A stretch of DNA of 36,118 nt from Candidatus Pacearchaeota archaeon. Its GTDB lineage: Archaea > Nanoarchaeota > Nanoarchaeia > Pacearchaeales > GW2011-AR1. Each line of letters starts with the position of its first letter. The first letter of the stretch is position 1. Of this stretch, positions 1-8,155 are shown one piece after another. The notes under the pieces were generated by a model. The model did no database searches, had not been told where the DNA came from, and saw nothing but the letters and a program-made list of their open reading frames with translations. Position numbers and translations under genes: made by a program. Where the stretch lies: positions 1 to 36,118 of the forward strand of contig JALOBN010000028.1 in NCBI GenBank assembly GCA_023228245.1, given 5' to 3'.

Positions 1-42
1 GGCAGACACCAATTTCTCATGAAATCAGATAGGGGGGTTAAG

Positions 43-468
43 ATGACACGCGGAAGACCAAAAAAACCCAAGCCTGCGTTGGTAAAAGCCGATCCCGGGC
101 AGCCGGAACGACCTAAATGTTTGGGCAAAGTCGGCCTCGATGAATGGGATCGTGTGACGGCTGAACTCGAAAACATGGGGATTATGGCGACGGCTGATCG
201 TGGCGCTCTGGTTGTGTATTGCGAGGCGTGGGAGGAGTTTGTTGACCTACTCGCGAAGGTGCGACAGCAGGGCGCGGTGGTATATACCGACAAAGGAAAT
301 GCGATCCAGAACCCATTACTTGGCGCTAAAAACAAAGCTGCTGAACGGTTGCTAAAAACGGCGGCACAGTTTGGCATGACACCGGCGGCGCGTGCAAAAA
401 TTGAGGTCACAGAGAAGCGCGAAGGCGATGCCTTCGCTCAGTTCGCAGGATTGAGGTTAGCGAGATAA
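43..468 (+). CDS. terS: Terminase small subunit (P27 family)
   Basis: Small terminase subunit, which recognises the packaging site on the concatemer and hands DNA to the large subunit. The 141-residue protein has the P27/Terminase_4 layout: a basic GRPKKPKP start, a central helical segment with EWDRVTAELE and TADRGALVVYCEAW, then NPLLGAKNKAAERLLKTAAQFGMTPAARAKI, which matches the family's conserved C-terminal half (split here: NPLLGAKNKA then FGMTPAARAK). An in-frame ATG exists at position 19, but AGGGGGG at 30-36 is well spaced only for the ATG at 43. The stop codon overlaps the terL start by one base (TAATG), so the two are translationally coupled. Confidence 0.93.
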   Translation: MTRGRPKKPKPALVKADPGQPERPKCLGKVGLDEWDRVTAELENMGIMATADRGALVVYCEAWEEFVDLLAKVRQQGAVVYTDKGNAIQNPLLGAKNKAAERLLKTAAQFGMTPAARAKIEVTEKREGDAFAQFAGLRLAR

Positions 469-2072
469 TGAAGCGCGCCCGCACACCAGCAGACAAACAC
501 GCCATAGCCAGCGGATGCTATTACGACGATGCGGCCGGGAACCATGTGTGCGAGTTTTTCGAGCGGTTTCTGTCGTTAAGCAAGGGACAGTGGGCAGGCA
601 AAAGTTTTCGATTGCTTGAATGGCAAAGGGAAAAATTTCTCAAACCTCTGTTCGGCTGGCGGCGGGCAGACGGCACGCGCCGGTTTCGTTTGGGATATGT
701 GGAGATTCCTAAAAAAAATGGAAAGTCTGCCATGTGTTCCGGGATTGCGCTATACCTTGCGTTTGCCGACGGCGAGCCGGGGGCGGAGGTGTATCTGGCC
801 GCAGCCGACCGCGACCAGGCCGGGATCGTTTACGGCGAGTCAAAAAATATGGTTATGTCCAGCGCTGAACTATCGAAATTTTGCCGCGTGACTGACTCCA
901 AGAAAAGAATTGATCTGCCGCAAAGCAACAGCTTTATTCGGGCTATTTCGAGCGAGGCATACACGGCGGAAGGTTTGAATATTCACGGCCTGATATTCGA
1001 TGAACTTCACGCGCAGAAAAACAGGGAGTTGTGGGACACGCTGCGATATGGCGGCGCTGCGCGGCGGCAACCGCTGCTGATATCCATCACGACGGCGGGC
1101 TGGGACACCGCATCTATCTGTTATGAGCAGCACGAATACGCCAGGCGCGTCTTGTCCGGGGAAATCGAAGACGATGCTTTTTTCGGTCTGATTTATGCGG
1201 CCGACCGCGAAGACGATCCGCTTGATCCCGCGACTTGGGCGAAGGCAAACCCATCACTCGGGGAGACGATCCAAGCCGTCGATATGGAGCAGGCGGCGAA
1301 AGAAGCGATTGCATCACCGGTGAAACTAAACGGGTTTCGCCGGTACAGGTTGAACATCTGGACAGAACAGGCGGAACGCTGGCTTGACGCCGACGCATGG
1401 GAGAAATGCAGCACTGCGACGGACGCGCTGGCGTGGCGAGAGGAAAAACTTGAAGAGCTTTCCGGGTGTGAATGCTATGGCGGGCTTGACCTCGGCAGCA
1501 CGAGCGACATCACGGCGCTTGTTTTATTTTTCCCGGAAGGCGGGATTTTATTACCTTGGTTTTGGGTGCCTGAATCAGCATTGCAAAACGATGCAAATCC
1601 TAATCGCGATCTGTACAGGACGTGGGCAGAGCAAAAACTGTTGACTGTCACGCCGGGAAATGTTTGCGATTATGACCGCGTCCGCGAAGATATAAAAACA
1701 ATAGCAGAAACTTTCGGAATGCGCGAGCTTGCGGTTGACCGGCTTTTCCAGGGCGCGCAACTCTGCACGCAACTTATGGATGACGGGCATGATGTGATCG
1801 CTTTTGGGCAGGGACATTTAAGTATGGCCGCGCCGTGCAGGGAGTTTGAGGAAAGAGTTCTGTCAAATAAGTTTGACCACGGAAGCAATCCGGTTTTACG
1901 CTGGATGGCCGGTAACTGTTCGGTCAAAACCGATCCGGCTGGAAATATGAAACCATGCAAACCGGCGAGAATGTCACAACACAAAATTGATGGAATTGTC
2001 GCGGCTATCATGGCGCTGGGGCGCGGGATGTTGCAGATCGATGAATATGATGGGGACATTACTATTATCTAA
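468..2072 (+). CDS. terL: Terminase large subunit (packaging ATPase/nuclease)
   Basis: Large terminase subunit, the motor that translocates DNA into the prohead and cuts it. The 534-residue length is usual for the HK97/P27-associated family (Terminase_1). Residues 81-87 (PKKNGKS) are the Walker A variant typical of this family and residues 175-179 (IFDEL region, following NIHG) are Walker B with the catalytic Glu. The C-terminal RNase H-like nuclease is shown by GLDLGSTSDIT near residue 340 and the late KIDGIVAAIMAL near residue 510, supplying metal-binding Asp residues. It overlaps terS by one base. P27-type terminases usually cut at cos sites, which fits the HNH gene at the other end of the window. 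Confidence 0.96.
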   Translation: MKRARTPADKHAIASGCYYDDAAGNHVCEFFERFLSLSKGQWAGKSFRLLEWQREKFLKPLFGWRRADGTRRFRLGYVEIPKKNGKSAMCSGIALYLAFADGEPGAEVYLAAADRDQAGIVYGESKNMVMSSAELSKFCRVTDSKKRIDLPQSNSFIRAISSEAYTAEGLNIHGLIFDELHAQKNRELWDTLRYGGAARRQPLLISITTAGWDTASICYEQHEYARRVLSGEIEDDAFFGLIYAADREDDPLDPATWAKANPSLGETIQAVDMEQAAKEAIASPVKLNGFRRYRLNIWTEQAERWLDADAWEKCSTATDALAWREEKLEELSGCECYGGLDLGSTSDITALVLFFPEGGILLPWFWVPESALQNDANPNRDLYRTWAEQKLLTVTPGNVCDYDRVREDIKTIAETFGMRELAVDRLFQGAQLCTQLMDDGHDVIAFGQGHLSMAAPCREFEERVLSNKFDHGSNPVLRWMAGNCSVKTDPAGNMKPCKPARMSQHKIDGIVAAIMALGRGMLQIDEYDGDITII

Positions 2073-2083
2073 AGGGGGAGGGA

Positions 2084-2290
2084 ATGGCGCGTAAAAATAA
2101 ATCACCTGAAAAAATAGTGCATGATGACAGCGAGAAACCATATACCGAATATGGCATTCATTGCCCATGTTGCGATGGTGTGAAATGGAGCGTTAACACG
2201 ACAAGAAATAAGCTCGGTCATATCATGAGACTTAGAATTTGCGAGGTGTGCAAATATAGGCTTTTGACGCACGAAGCGCCACTGTTTTAG
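2084..2290 (+). CDS. Zinc-ribbon microprotein
   Basis: A 68-residue protein of unknown role. It carries a four-cysteine zinc ribbon: CPCC at residues 28-31 and CEVC at 55-58, separated by a TTRNKLGHIMRLR stretch and followed by KYRLLTHE. This spacing and the trailing aromatic/Glu pattern recall the NrdR/Ogr-type nucleic-acid-binding ribbons (CPxC...R...R..C..C...F.T.E), so a regulatory or DNA-binding role is an inference. It starts 11 bases after terL with AGGGGGAGGG upstream and is therefore part of the packaging transcript. It is followed by a possible terminator. The protein is too small to place firmly in a family by eye. Confidence 0.72.
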   Translation: MARKNKSPEKIVHDDSEKPYTEYGIHCPCCDGVKWSVNTTRNKLGHIMRLRICEVCKYRLLTHEAPLF

Positions 2291-2296
2291 CGCTTT

Positions 2297-2319
2297 AGTC
2301 CATATGTGGACTTTTATTT
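2297..2319 (+). terminator. Possible rho-independent terminator after terL operon
   Basis: AGTCCA (2297-2302) and TGGACT (2307-2312) form a perfect 6-bp stem with a TATG loop, running straight into TTTTATTT. The stem is short, so termination may be partial. The placement between the terminase/zinc-ribbon block and the portal gene is sensible. Confidence 0.4.
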
Positions 2320-2351
2320 CCGAACAAAGTTGATTTTAGTTGCATCACCGC

Positions 2352-2374
2352 TACCGGCATATAGTATGCTGGTA
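2352..2374 (+). promoter_or_regulatory. Inverted repeat covering the portal start site
   Basis: TACCGGCATA (2352-2361) and TATGCTGGTA (2365-2374) form an inverted repeat with 9 of 10 positions matching and a 3-nt spacer. As RNA the remaining pair is a G-U wobble. The right arm ends on the A of the portal ATG, and no good Shine-Dalgarno is visible outside it. It could be an operator or an RNA hairpin that limits portal translation. The choice between these is inference. Confidence 0.45.
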
Positions 2375-3603
2375 TGACTATTTTAAGCCGACTCAGAAAC
2401 GCTTATACCGCCCTGCTGTCGCCAGATTCCAGCTCATGGACTCCGGTTGCTATCAGCGATACCGGCGGCCTGCCAAAATGCAATAACGAGGAATGGCTGC
2501 GCATCGCCGCCTATTTCGCGTGCGTCAGAAACATTTCCGAAGACGTTGCAAAACTCCCGCTAATTACATATCGCCGCCTTCCGCGTGGCAAAGAACGCGC
2601 TTCCGACCACCCATATTATAATCTGCTCCGGCGTGAGCCGCACCCGTCAATTGGCGCAATAGCATTGCGCGAGACTGTAACTCGTTTTGCGCTTGGCTGG
2701 GGGAATGGGTACGCACGCATCCATCGCGACGGCACCGGGCGCGTGATAATGCTAGAACCGATTCCACCGCAGCTGGTAAAAATAAATGGATTGAAGGGCG
2801 GTCTTGTGGAGTACGAAGTATCAACTACAATCAGAAAAGACAAAGTCGCTTCCGCCGACATGCTGCATATTCACGGGGTTTCCAGCGACGGGATAAACGG
2901 CTTGTCTGTACTCCAGTCAGCGCAAGAAACTCTTATGTTTGCGTATTACGCCCAGCGGTATGGAGAAAACATTTACTCGCGCGGCGGCAGACCAAGCGGC
3001 ATATTGGTACACCCGAACAAAATGCAACCAGACGCAAAGCAGAATCTCGCCAAGGCGTGGGATGAAGCCTATGGCGGAAACAACTCAGGCCGTACCGCCG
3101 TGCTTGACCACGGCGTCGAATACAAACCTATATCTATCAATCCTGTTGACGCGCAATATCTGGAGACGCGGCAATTTACCGTAGAGGAAATCGCCCGCTG
3201 GTTTCGGATGCCGTTGCACAAGATACAATATCTTGTCAGGGCTCAGGGCTGGTCGACACTTGACGCGCAGAATACTGACTATTTGACCGATACCCTGATG
3301 CCCTGGCTTGTACGTTGGGAAGAGGAAATTGCGCGCAAGCTTTTTGCCAACGATACCGAACATTTCGCGGAGCATCTTGTGACCGGCCTTTTGCGCGGCG
3401 ACCAGACAGCGCGGTCAAGTTTTTATACAAAGCAATTTTCCATCGGCGCGTTATCAATCAACGAAATCCGCGAGTTTGAAAATATGAACCCGATTGAAGG
3501 GGAAGGCGGAGACAAGCATTTTGTCCCGATGAATATGACCCCTGCGGAGTTTGCGGAAAGCGTCTCCGGGAAAAGTGGAGGACAGCAAAATGCACAACCC
3601 TAA
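2374..3603 (+). CDS. Portal protein (HK97 family)
   Basis: Forms the dodecameric portal ring at the capsid vertex through which DNA enters and leaves and to which the neck attaches. The 409-residue sequence shows the HK97-type portal pattern: AYFACVRNISEDVAKLPL near the N terminus, HPYYNLLRREPHPS, WGNGYARIHRD and LEPIPPQLV, then the clip/stem region with QRYGENIYSRGGRPSG and LETRQFTVEEIARWFRMP and GWSTLDAQNTDYLTDTLMPW. The last 25 residues are polar. ATG 2374 is the only sensible start; an ATG at 2366 hits a stop within four codons. The gene overlaps the head protease by 14 bases. Confidence 0.94.
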   Translation: MTILSRLRNAYTALLSPDSSSWTPVAISDTGGLPKCNNEEWLRIAAYFACVRNISEDVAKLPLITYRRLPRGKERASDHPYYNLLRREPHPSIGAIALRETVTRFALGWGNGYARIHRDGTGRVIMLEPIPPQLVKINGLKGGLVEYEVSTTIRKDKVASADMLHIHGVSSDGINGLSVLQSAQETLMFAYYAQRYGENIYSRGGRPSGILVHPNKMQPDAKQNLAKAWDEAYGGNNSGRTAVLDHGVEYKPISINPVDAQYLETRQFTVEEIARWFRMPLHKIQYLVRAQGWSTLDAQNTDYLTDTLMPWLVRWEEEIARKLFANDTEHFAEHLVTGLLRGDQTARSSFYTKQFSIGALSINEIREFENMNPIEGEGGDKHFVPMNMTPAEFAESVSGKSGGQQNAQP

Positions 3604-4396
3604 ATGCGCCGCGATGCACCTTGATATGTGGTGCGTGAAAACCGACTGGATACAGGCGCAACTTCGCGCAATCCGCTCCGGCGTGCTGTTGGCCAGCCCG
3701 GATAAAGTTGCCAGAACTTACGACGGGACAGGCTATCCGATTACAAACGGAATCGCAGTAATTGAACTGTCCGGATCACTCATGAAGGGCTGGAGCAAAT
3801 ACGGTGGGACGTCAACTATGTGGGCGCGCTCCGCAATCAGAGACGCCGACAGGAACAGCGACGTTAAAGCGATCATGATGCATATCGATTCCCCGGGCGG
3901 AACTAGCGCAGGAACCGCCGAACTTGGCGACGATATCCGCAATAGCAAAAAACCGATACACGCGCACATCGACGATCTTGGAGCCAGCGCCGCGTATTGG
4001 GCAGCGAGCCAGGCCGACCATATATCCATTAATCGCGCAGGGCTTGCCGGAAGCATCGGCACGTATGCCGCGATCCATGACACCAGCGGCGCGGCGGAAA
4101 TGGAAGGAATCAAAGTTCACGTGGTTTCTACCGGGTCGTATAAAGGCGCTGGTGAGGAAGGAACGCCTGTTACAGAGGAGCAGCTTGCATACTGGCAGCA
4201 GATCGTAAACGCGCATTTTGCAATCTTTGAAACCGCCGTGCGAGAAGGCCGCCACATGCTGAAGGCGCAGTTTAATAAGGTGAGTGACGGGAGAGTATTT
4301 TCCGCAGAGGAGTCGAAAAGCCTGGGGCTGATCGACAGCGTAGAAAGTTTTGATAAGGCGTTGAAACGTCTGTCTAGTTTGGAAGGGAGTAAATAA
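3590..4396 (+). CDS. S49-family (SppA-like) prohead protease
   Basis: Serine protease that probably removes scaffold sequences during capsid maturation. Of 268 residues, IDSPGG at 99-104 is the oxyanion-loop motif, GASAAYW places the nucleophile at Ser133, and GSYKGAG places the general base Lys at about 185. This is the Ser/Lys dyad of S49 peptidases such as lambda gpC. The open frame extends to 3551, but GTGGAGGACAG just upstream supports ATG 3590. The length is that of a protease without a long C-terminal scaffold, which fits the separate delta domain on the capsid protein. Its stop overlaps the capsid gene start (TAATG). Confidence 0.92.
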   Translation: MHNPKCAAMHLDMWCVKTDWIQAQLRAIRSGVLLASPDKVARTYDGTGYPITNGIAVIELSGSLMKGWSKYGGTSTMWARSAIRDADRNSDVKAIMMHIDSPGGTSAGTAELGDDIRNSKKPIHAHIDDLGASAAYWAASQADHISINRAGLAGSIGTYAAIHDTSGAAEMEGIKVHVVSTGSYKGAGEEGTPVTEEQLAYWQQIVNAHFAIFETAVREGRHMLKAQFNKVSDGRVFSAEESKSLGLIDSVESFDKALKRLSSLEGSK

Positions 4397-5718
4397 TGAA
4401 AACCAGAGACGAATTGGTCAGCGAGCTTGCAGCGAACAAAGCGAAAATTGACGCCTTGTTTGCGAAGGACGTTGAAGGGGAAAACGATATCGCCGAGCTG
4501 GAACAGCTCAACGCGAAGGCAATCGAGTTAGAGGCATCTCTTTCCGCCGTCAACCGACGCGAAGAGATCAAGGCCGCTTCCGACGCCCGCGCCGCCGCGC
4601 TGAAAAAGCCTGTTACCGTGCCCGGTAATCCGGTTCGCAGCGCCGCCGTTATCGAAAGCGTGCGCGATTTGCGCGAAGACGATCCGGCTCACGGTTACGC
4701 CACTCACCGCGATTTCCTCAGCGATGTTATCAATGCCTCGCGCACCGGACAGGTTTCTTCTCAGCTTCGCCCGCTGGCTACTGTCGGCAGCGATGAGCAG
4801 GGCACGTACAGCGACCCCTACGGCGGTTTCCTAGTTCCAGAGGCGTTCCTTCCCGGAATGCGCAGTATCAGTTTCGAGGGCGACCCGACTGCCGGACTGA
4901 CCACTGTCATTCCGATGTCTGCCCCGGTTGTGAATATTCCTGCCCGCGTTGACAAGGATCACAGCGACAGCGTCAGCGGCGGCCTGCGGGTTTATCGCCG
5001 CGCTGAGGCAGACACCGTAAGCTCCAGCCGCATGTCGATGCAGAACATCCGCCTAGAAGCGACCGCCCTCATGGGTCTGTCCTATGTCAGCGAAGAGCTG
5101 CTGACCGAATCTCCGGTTTCGTTCGCCGCGATTCTGGCGCAGGGATTCAACGACGAATTTGCCGCCGCCATGCTGAACGAAAAAATCAACGGCACCGGTG
5201 CTGGCCAGTTCCTCGGAGTTCTCGCGTCTCCCGCGCTGGTGAGCATCAACAAAGAAACCGGCCAGGTCAAGCATACGATTGTGTATGAGAACATCATCAA
5301 AATGCGCGCGCGCTGCTGGGGCTACCAGAACGCGGTCTGGCTGGCGAACCATGACACGCTGCCGCAGCTCATGAGCATGGCCGCTGCAATCGGCACCGGT
5401 GGAGCCCTGGTATGGCACCCGTCCGTTGTGGCCGACAAGCCGGATATGCTGCTTGGCCGCCCGATCTACTTCACCGAGTTCTGCCAGACCGTTGGCGACA
5501 AGGGCGATATCCTGCTGGCCAACATGTCGCAGTTTCTGCAAGGCACTTACATGCCGGTGCAGGGAGCGGAAAGCATTCACGTCCGGTTTGTCAACCACGA
5601 GCGGACTTTCAAGTTCTGGCTGAAAAACGCTGGCAGCCCGTGGTGGAGCGCTCCGCTGACTCCGAAAAACAGCACGTCGACCCTCAGCCCGTTTGTCGCG
5701 CTGAACGAACGCGCCTAG
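4396..5718 (+). CDS. Major capsid protein (HK97 fold) with N-terminal delta domain
   Basis: Builds the icosahedral shell. The 440-residue protein begins with a charged, coiled-coil-prone segment of about 75 residues rich in E, K and A, as expected for a scaffolding delta domain that the upstream S49 protease would remove. The HK97-type capsid body follows, with SDPYGGFLVPEAFLPGM, VPMSAP-like strand (VIPMSAPVVNIPAR), an E-loop region with YRRAEADTVSSSRMSMQNI, SEELLTESPVSF, GTGAGQFLGVLASPALVS, HPSVVADKPDMLLGRPIYFTEF split across the A domain, and a closing strand with FKFWLKNAG. It is translationally coupled to the protease by a one-base overlap. Confidence 0.95.
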   Translation: MKTRDELVSELAANKAKIDALFAKDVEGENDIAELEQLNAKAIELEASLSAVNRREEIKAASDARAAALKKPVTVPGNPVRSAAVIESVRDLREDDPAHGYATHRDFLSDVINASRTGQVSSQLRPLATVGSDEQGTYSDPYGGFLVPEAFLPGMRSISFEGDPTAGLTTVIPMSAPVVNIPARVDKDHSDSVSGGLRVYRRAEADTVSSSRMSMQNIRLEATALMGLSYVSEELLTESPVSFAAILAQGFNDEFAAAMLNEKINGTGAGQFLGVLASPALVSINKETGQVKHTIVYENIIKMRARCWGYQNAVWLANHDTLPQLMSMAAAIGTGGALVWHPSVVADKPDMLLGRPIYFTEFCQTVGDKGDILLANMSQFLQGTYMPVQGAESIHVRFVNHERTFKFWLKNAGSPWWSAPLTPKNSTSTLSPFVALNERA

Positions 5719-5778
5719 TAGTAGCGGAAAAATGATTGTTTTGAACTAACTTTTTTTGTAACAGAACAGGAGATAAAA

Positions 5779-6255
5779 ATGACCAGTCCAATGGCAACCA
5801 ACAAATTTTTTGCAAACAACAAAGTGGAATCGTTCGACCACGATCCCGGCAGCACTGCTGCTTTGGAAGTGACCCCCGACGGCGGAACCACCCAGCGGTG
5901 GGTTGACATGGCCAATTACGGCTCGTTTTCTGCAATCGCCATGACCAGCGTCTTGGGCGGAAACGGCATCACGAAACTGGAAATCCTCGCCAATGACAAA
6001 TCCGACGGCAGCGGAACCGATGTTGTGATTAAAGACAGCGGCACCGTCGCGGCTGATGCGGTAGGAGATTACGTGGTTGAGGAATGCACCGCAGAGGAAC
6101 TCGCTCAGGAAGGCGCTGACAACAGCGTCAATCTGCGATATGTCTGCGCGCGCCTCACCTGTCATCATGCCGGTGATGAAGCGGTTGTCACCTACATCCG
6201 CAGCAAGCCGCGCTTTGCGGAAAATGGGCTTACTGCCGATTATATCTCGGCGTAA
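5779..6255 (+). CDS. Probable capsid-associated (decoration) protein
   Basis: 158 residues, no family recognised with confidence. It follows the capsid gene after a 60-base gap and has an excellent AGGAG site. The protein is acidic, beta-rich by appearance, lacks membrane segments and cysteine clusters, and has TLEVTPDGGT-like and KLEILAND strands. Position directly after the major capsid gene and the strong ribosome site suggest an abundant head decoration or head-fibre base protein; that is inference from gene order. It is followed by a strong hairpin (6264-6299). Confidence 0.6.
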   Translation: MTSPMATNKFFANNKVESFDHDPGSTAALEVTPDGGTTQRWVDMANYGSFSAIAMTSVLGGNGITKLEILANDKSDGSGTDVVIKDSGTVAADAVGDYVVEECTAEELAQEGADNSVNLRYVCARLTCHHAGDEAVVTYIRSKPRFAENGLTADYISA

Positions 6256-6263
6256 TTTTTCTT

Positions 6264-6299
6264 CGCGCGCCGGTGGCTGGTGATAGGCCGCCGGGCGCG
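6264..6299 (+). terminator. Strong GC-rich hairpin, possible attenuator
   Basis: CGCGC (6264-6268), CCGG (6270-6273) and GGC (6275-6277) pair with GCC (6287-6289), CCGG (6291-6294) and GCGCG (6295-6299). There is one bulged G and one T-G wobble, and the loop has 9 nt. AGCTTTTA follows, so the U tract is short. It may partially terminate or stabilise the capsid transcript ahead of the beta-helix gene. Confidence 0.4.
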
Positions 6300-6321
6300 A
6301 GCTTTTACGAAAGGAAAAACC

Positions 6322-7254
6322 ATGCCTAAAAATGGTGGACAAGTATATTCCCGTTGGACTGGCGGCAGCCTGATTTTTTATCCTGGCGAGCGCGGATACG
6401 GTAACGAGTGGTTTGTAGATAGCGTCAACGGCGCTACGACCAACGACGGCAAGACCTGGGAAGGCGCGCTGAAAACTATCGCCGCAGCCGTCGCGCTGGC
6501 GAGTGCTGGCGACACGGTCTATATTCGCGGAAGCTTTACCGAGGCAGTTGTCGTAAGCCTTGCCGGTCTGCGGATTATCGGTTGCGGTTCGCGCCCGAAA
6601 GAATCTCAATGGACTGCTGCCGCCGACGCGAAGGCTCTTACGATTTCAGCGAACTATGTCGAGGTGGCGAACATCTATTTCAGCCCTCCTGCATACAGCG
6701 CCGGAACTCCCGCAGCTATCCAGCTTGGAAACGCAAATTATGCGTTTATCCATCACTGCCGCTTCCAAGGTAAGACGGCGAGCCACAATGCGATTTATTC
6801 GCCTGTCTGCAACAGCGACAATGTTGAAATTAGCGACTGCGATTTCCACTACATGAACACCGCTACGCATGGCGCTGCGATTCTTGGCGTCGAGGCTGGC
6901 GGCCTGTCTTATTCCGGCTGGCGGATTCTCCGCAATACGTTTTTCTCTTGCGTGACTGCGGTCAACATTAACGGTCGCGTGTGCCGCGTCGAGGGCAATA
7001 CGTTCATGGAGTACGGCATTGCCGCCGCCGGTACGCTGGGCGCAGTCTGCACGAAGGGGCTTGACCTCTCCGGCACCTCCAGCGGCGCGAACGTGGTTTG
7101 CGGAAACATCATGCAGGGCGATTATGATAGCGACAGCGGATTGTACACTGCTGGCGCGTCAGGCGACTGCTGGATGGGCAATTTTGCCAGCGACGTTGCA
7201 GAGACTGAGGTCGATACGACCACCGGCTTGACAATTGCCGTACCTGCCGTCTGA
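6322..7254 (+). CDS. Parallel beta-helix (pectate-lyase-like) virion protein
   Basis: 310 residues resembling right-handed parallel beta-helix proteins. After an N-terminal WFVDSVNGATTNDGKTWEGALKTIAAAVALASAGDTVYIRG-type opening (residues about 30-70), there are repeated short strands such as LRIIGCG, VEVANIYFS, NYAFIHHCRFQG, NVEISDCDFHYM, WRILRNTFFS and CRVEGNTF. This is the usual asparagine- and small-residue-rich ladder. ATG 6322 is chosen over the upstream frame opening at 6280 because AAAGGAAAAA precedes it. Located in the head module, it is more likely a head spike/fibre than a tail depolymerase; enzymatic activity cannot be judged from sequence. Confidence 0.75.
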   Translation: MPKNGGQVYSRWTGGSLIFYPGERGYGNEWFVDSVNGATTNDGKTWEGALKTIAAAVALASAGDTVYIRGSFTEAVVVSLAGLRIIGCGSRPKESQWTAAADAKALTISANYVEVANIYFSPPAYSAGTPAAIQLGNANYAFIHHCRFQGKTASHNAIYSPVCNSDNVEISDCDFHYMNTATHGAAILGVEAGGLSYSGWRILRNTFFSCVTAVNINGRVCRVEGNTFMEYGIAAAGTLGAVCTKGLDLSGTSSGANVVCGNIMQGDYDSDSGLYTAGASGDCWMGNFASDVAETEVDTTTGLTIAVPAV

Positions 7255-7269
7255 TAGGGGGGATGATCC

Positions 7270-7557
7270 ATGAGTATGGCACCGAAGCTCCCGCAGTACG
7301 GCACGGACGCAACAGGCGCGGATACCTATGCAGATGTTATCGACGGCATCGCGCGCGAGTGTCATGCGATGTCTGTTTACTGCGCCACGCATCCGGCAAT
7401 CATTTCGTTTGACGATGGGGTTACCGATCACCTGTTTATTGCGGCTGGCGTACAGCACACGTTTCACGGACTGGTGATACCAAAGGGTGCGGTTATCCAG
7501 GCGAAAAACGGGACAGCCGGGAGCAATTACGCTACGCTTTCGCTCGCTGTATGGTAG
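7270..7557 (+). CDS. Small probable head protein
   Basis: 95 residues, unrecognised. Preceded by GGGGGGATGATCC and only 15 bases after the beta-helix gene. Residues 40-95 are beta-rich and end in KNGTAGSNYATLSLAVW, a pattern common at the C termini of phage decoration or spike-cap proteins. It is followed after nine bases by the connector gene. A structural role is inferred from position only. Confidence 0.6.
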   Translation: MSMAPKLPQYGTDATGADTYADVIDGIARECHAMSVYCATHPAIISFDDGVTDHLFIAAGVQHTFHGLVIPKGAVIQAKNGTAGSNYATLSLAVW

Positions 7558-7566
7558 GGGAAAACA

Positions 7567-8139
7567 ATGCACGTGCAAGCTTTGGGGGCGCCTGATTTCG
7601 AGCCGGTAACATTGGACGAAATCAAGGAGCATTTGCATTACAGCGCTGACGATCAGGATGACAGGATCACGGCGTTAATTTCCGTCGCGCGTGCGGCGTG
7701 TGAGCAGGAAACGGATCGGGTGATATGTTCGCAATCGATGCGGCTTACGCTCGATTCGTTTCCTGCTGGCGTTATTCTGCTGCCGCGGCCGCCGGTGTTG
7801 TCTGTGACTTCCGTATCCTATACCGATGCAAACGATACCGTTGTGGTCATGCCGAAAGCTGATTACATGGTCGATCTGTATTCCGAGCCCGGCCGGATTG
7901 CCCCGGCGAAAAATCTTAACTGGCCGTCAACGTCAACCGATGTTTTTAATCCGGTGCAGATACTTTATACGGCTGGCTGGGATTCGGCTGAATCTATTCC
8001 TGTCGAAATAAAGCACGCTGTAAAACTGCTTTGCGGGAACTGGTTTGATAATTTGTCGGCGATGACTATGGAGGGAACTCCGAAAGAATTGCCGCTCTCG
8101 GTTTCCATGCTGCTGACGCACTGGAAATTTCCGGGGTAG
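7567..8139 (+). CDS. Head-tail connector protein (phiE125 gp8 / gp6-like)
   Basis: Adaptor that docks onto the portal. The 190-residue protein shows the familiar start EPVTLDEIKEHLHYSADDQDDRI split as EPVTLDEIKEHL and a helix ITALISVARAACEQETDR, then the beta hairpin with LPRPPVLSVTSVSYTDANDT and the FNPVQILYTAGWDSAESIPVE segment, followed by an ALKLL-type helix (IKHAVKLLCGNWFDN). This matches the phage connector family often labelled phiE125 gp8, which is related to HK97 gp6. AGGGGAAAACA precedes the ATG. Confidence 0.88.
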   Translation: MHVQALGAPDFEPVTLDEIKEHLHYSADDQDDRITALISVARAACEQETDRVICSQSMRLTLDSFPAGVILLPRPPVLSVTSVSYTDANDTVVVMPKADYMVDLYSEPGRIAPAKNLNWPSTSTDVFNPVQILYTAGWDSAESIPVEIKHAVKLLCGNWFDNLSAMTMEGTPKELPLSVSMLLTHWKFPG

Positions 8140-8155
8140 ATAAAGGAGAAACAAA

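Noticed and set aside
5719..5778. Terminator after the capsid gene (T7 tract)
   Set aside because: TTTTTTT is present at 5752-5758, but no stable stem precedes it.
5746..6609. Minus-strand 287-residue ORF opposite the decoration and beta-helix genes
   Set aside because: Crosses two well-supported plus-strand genes and a hairpin, with no recognisable motif and no ribosome site.
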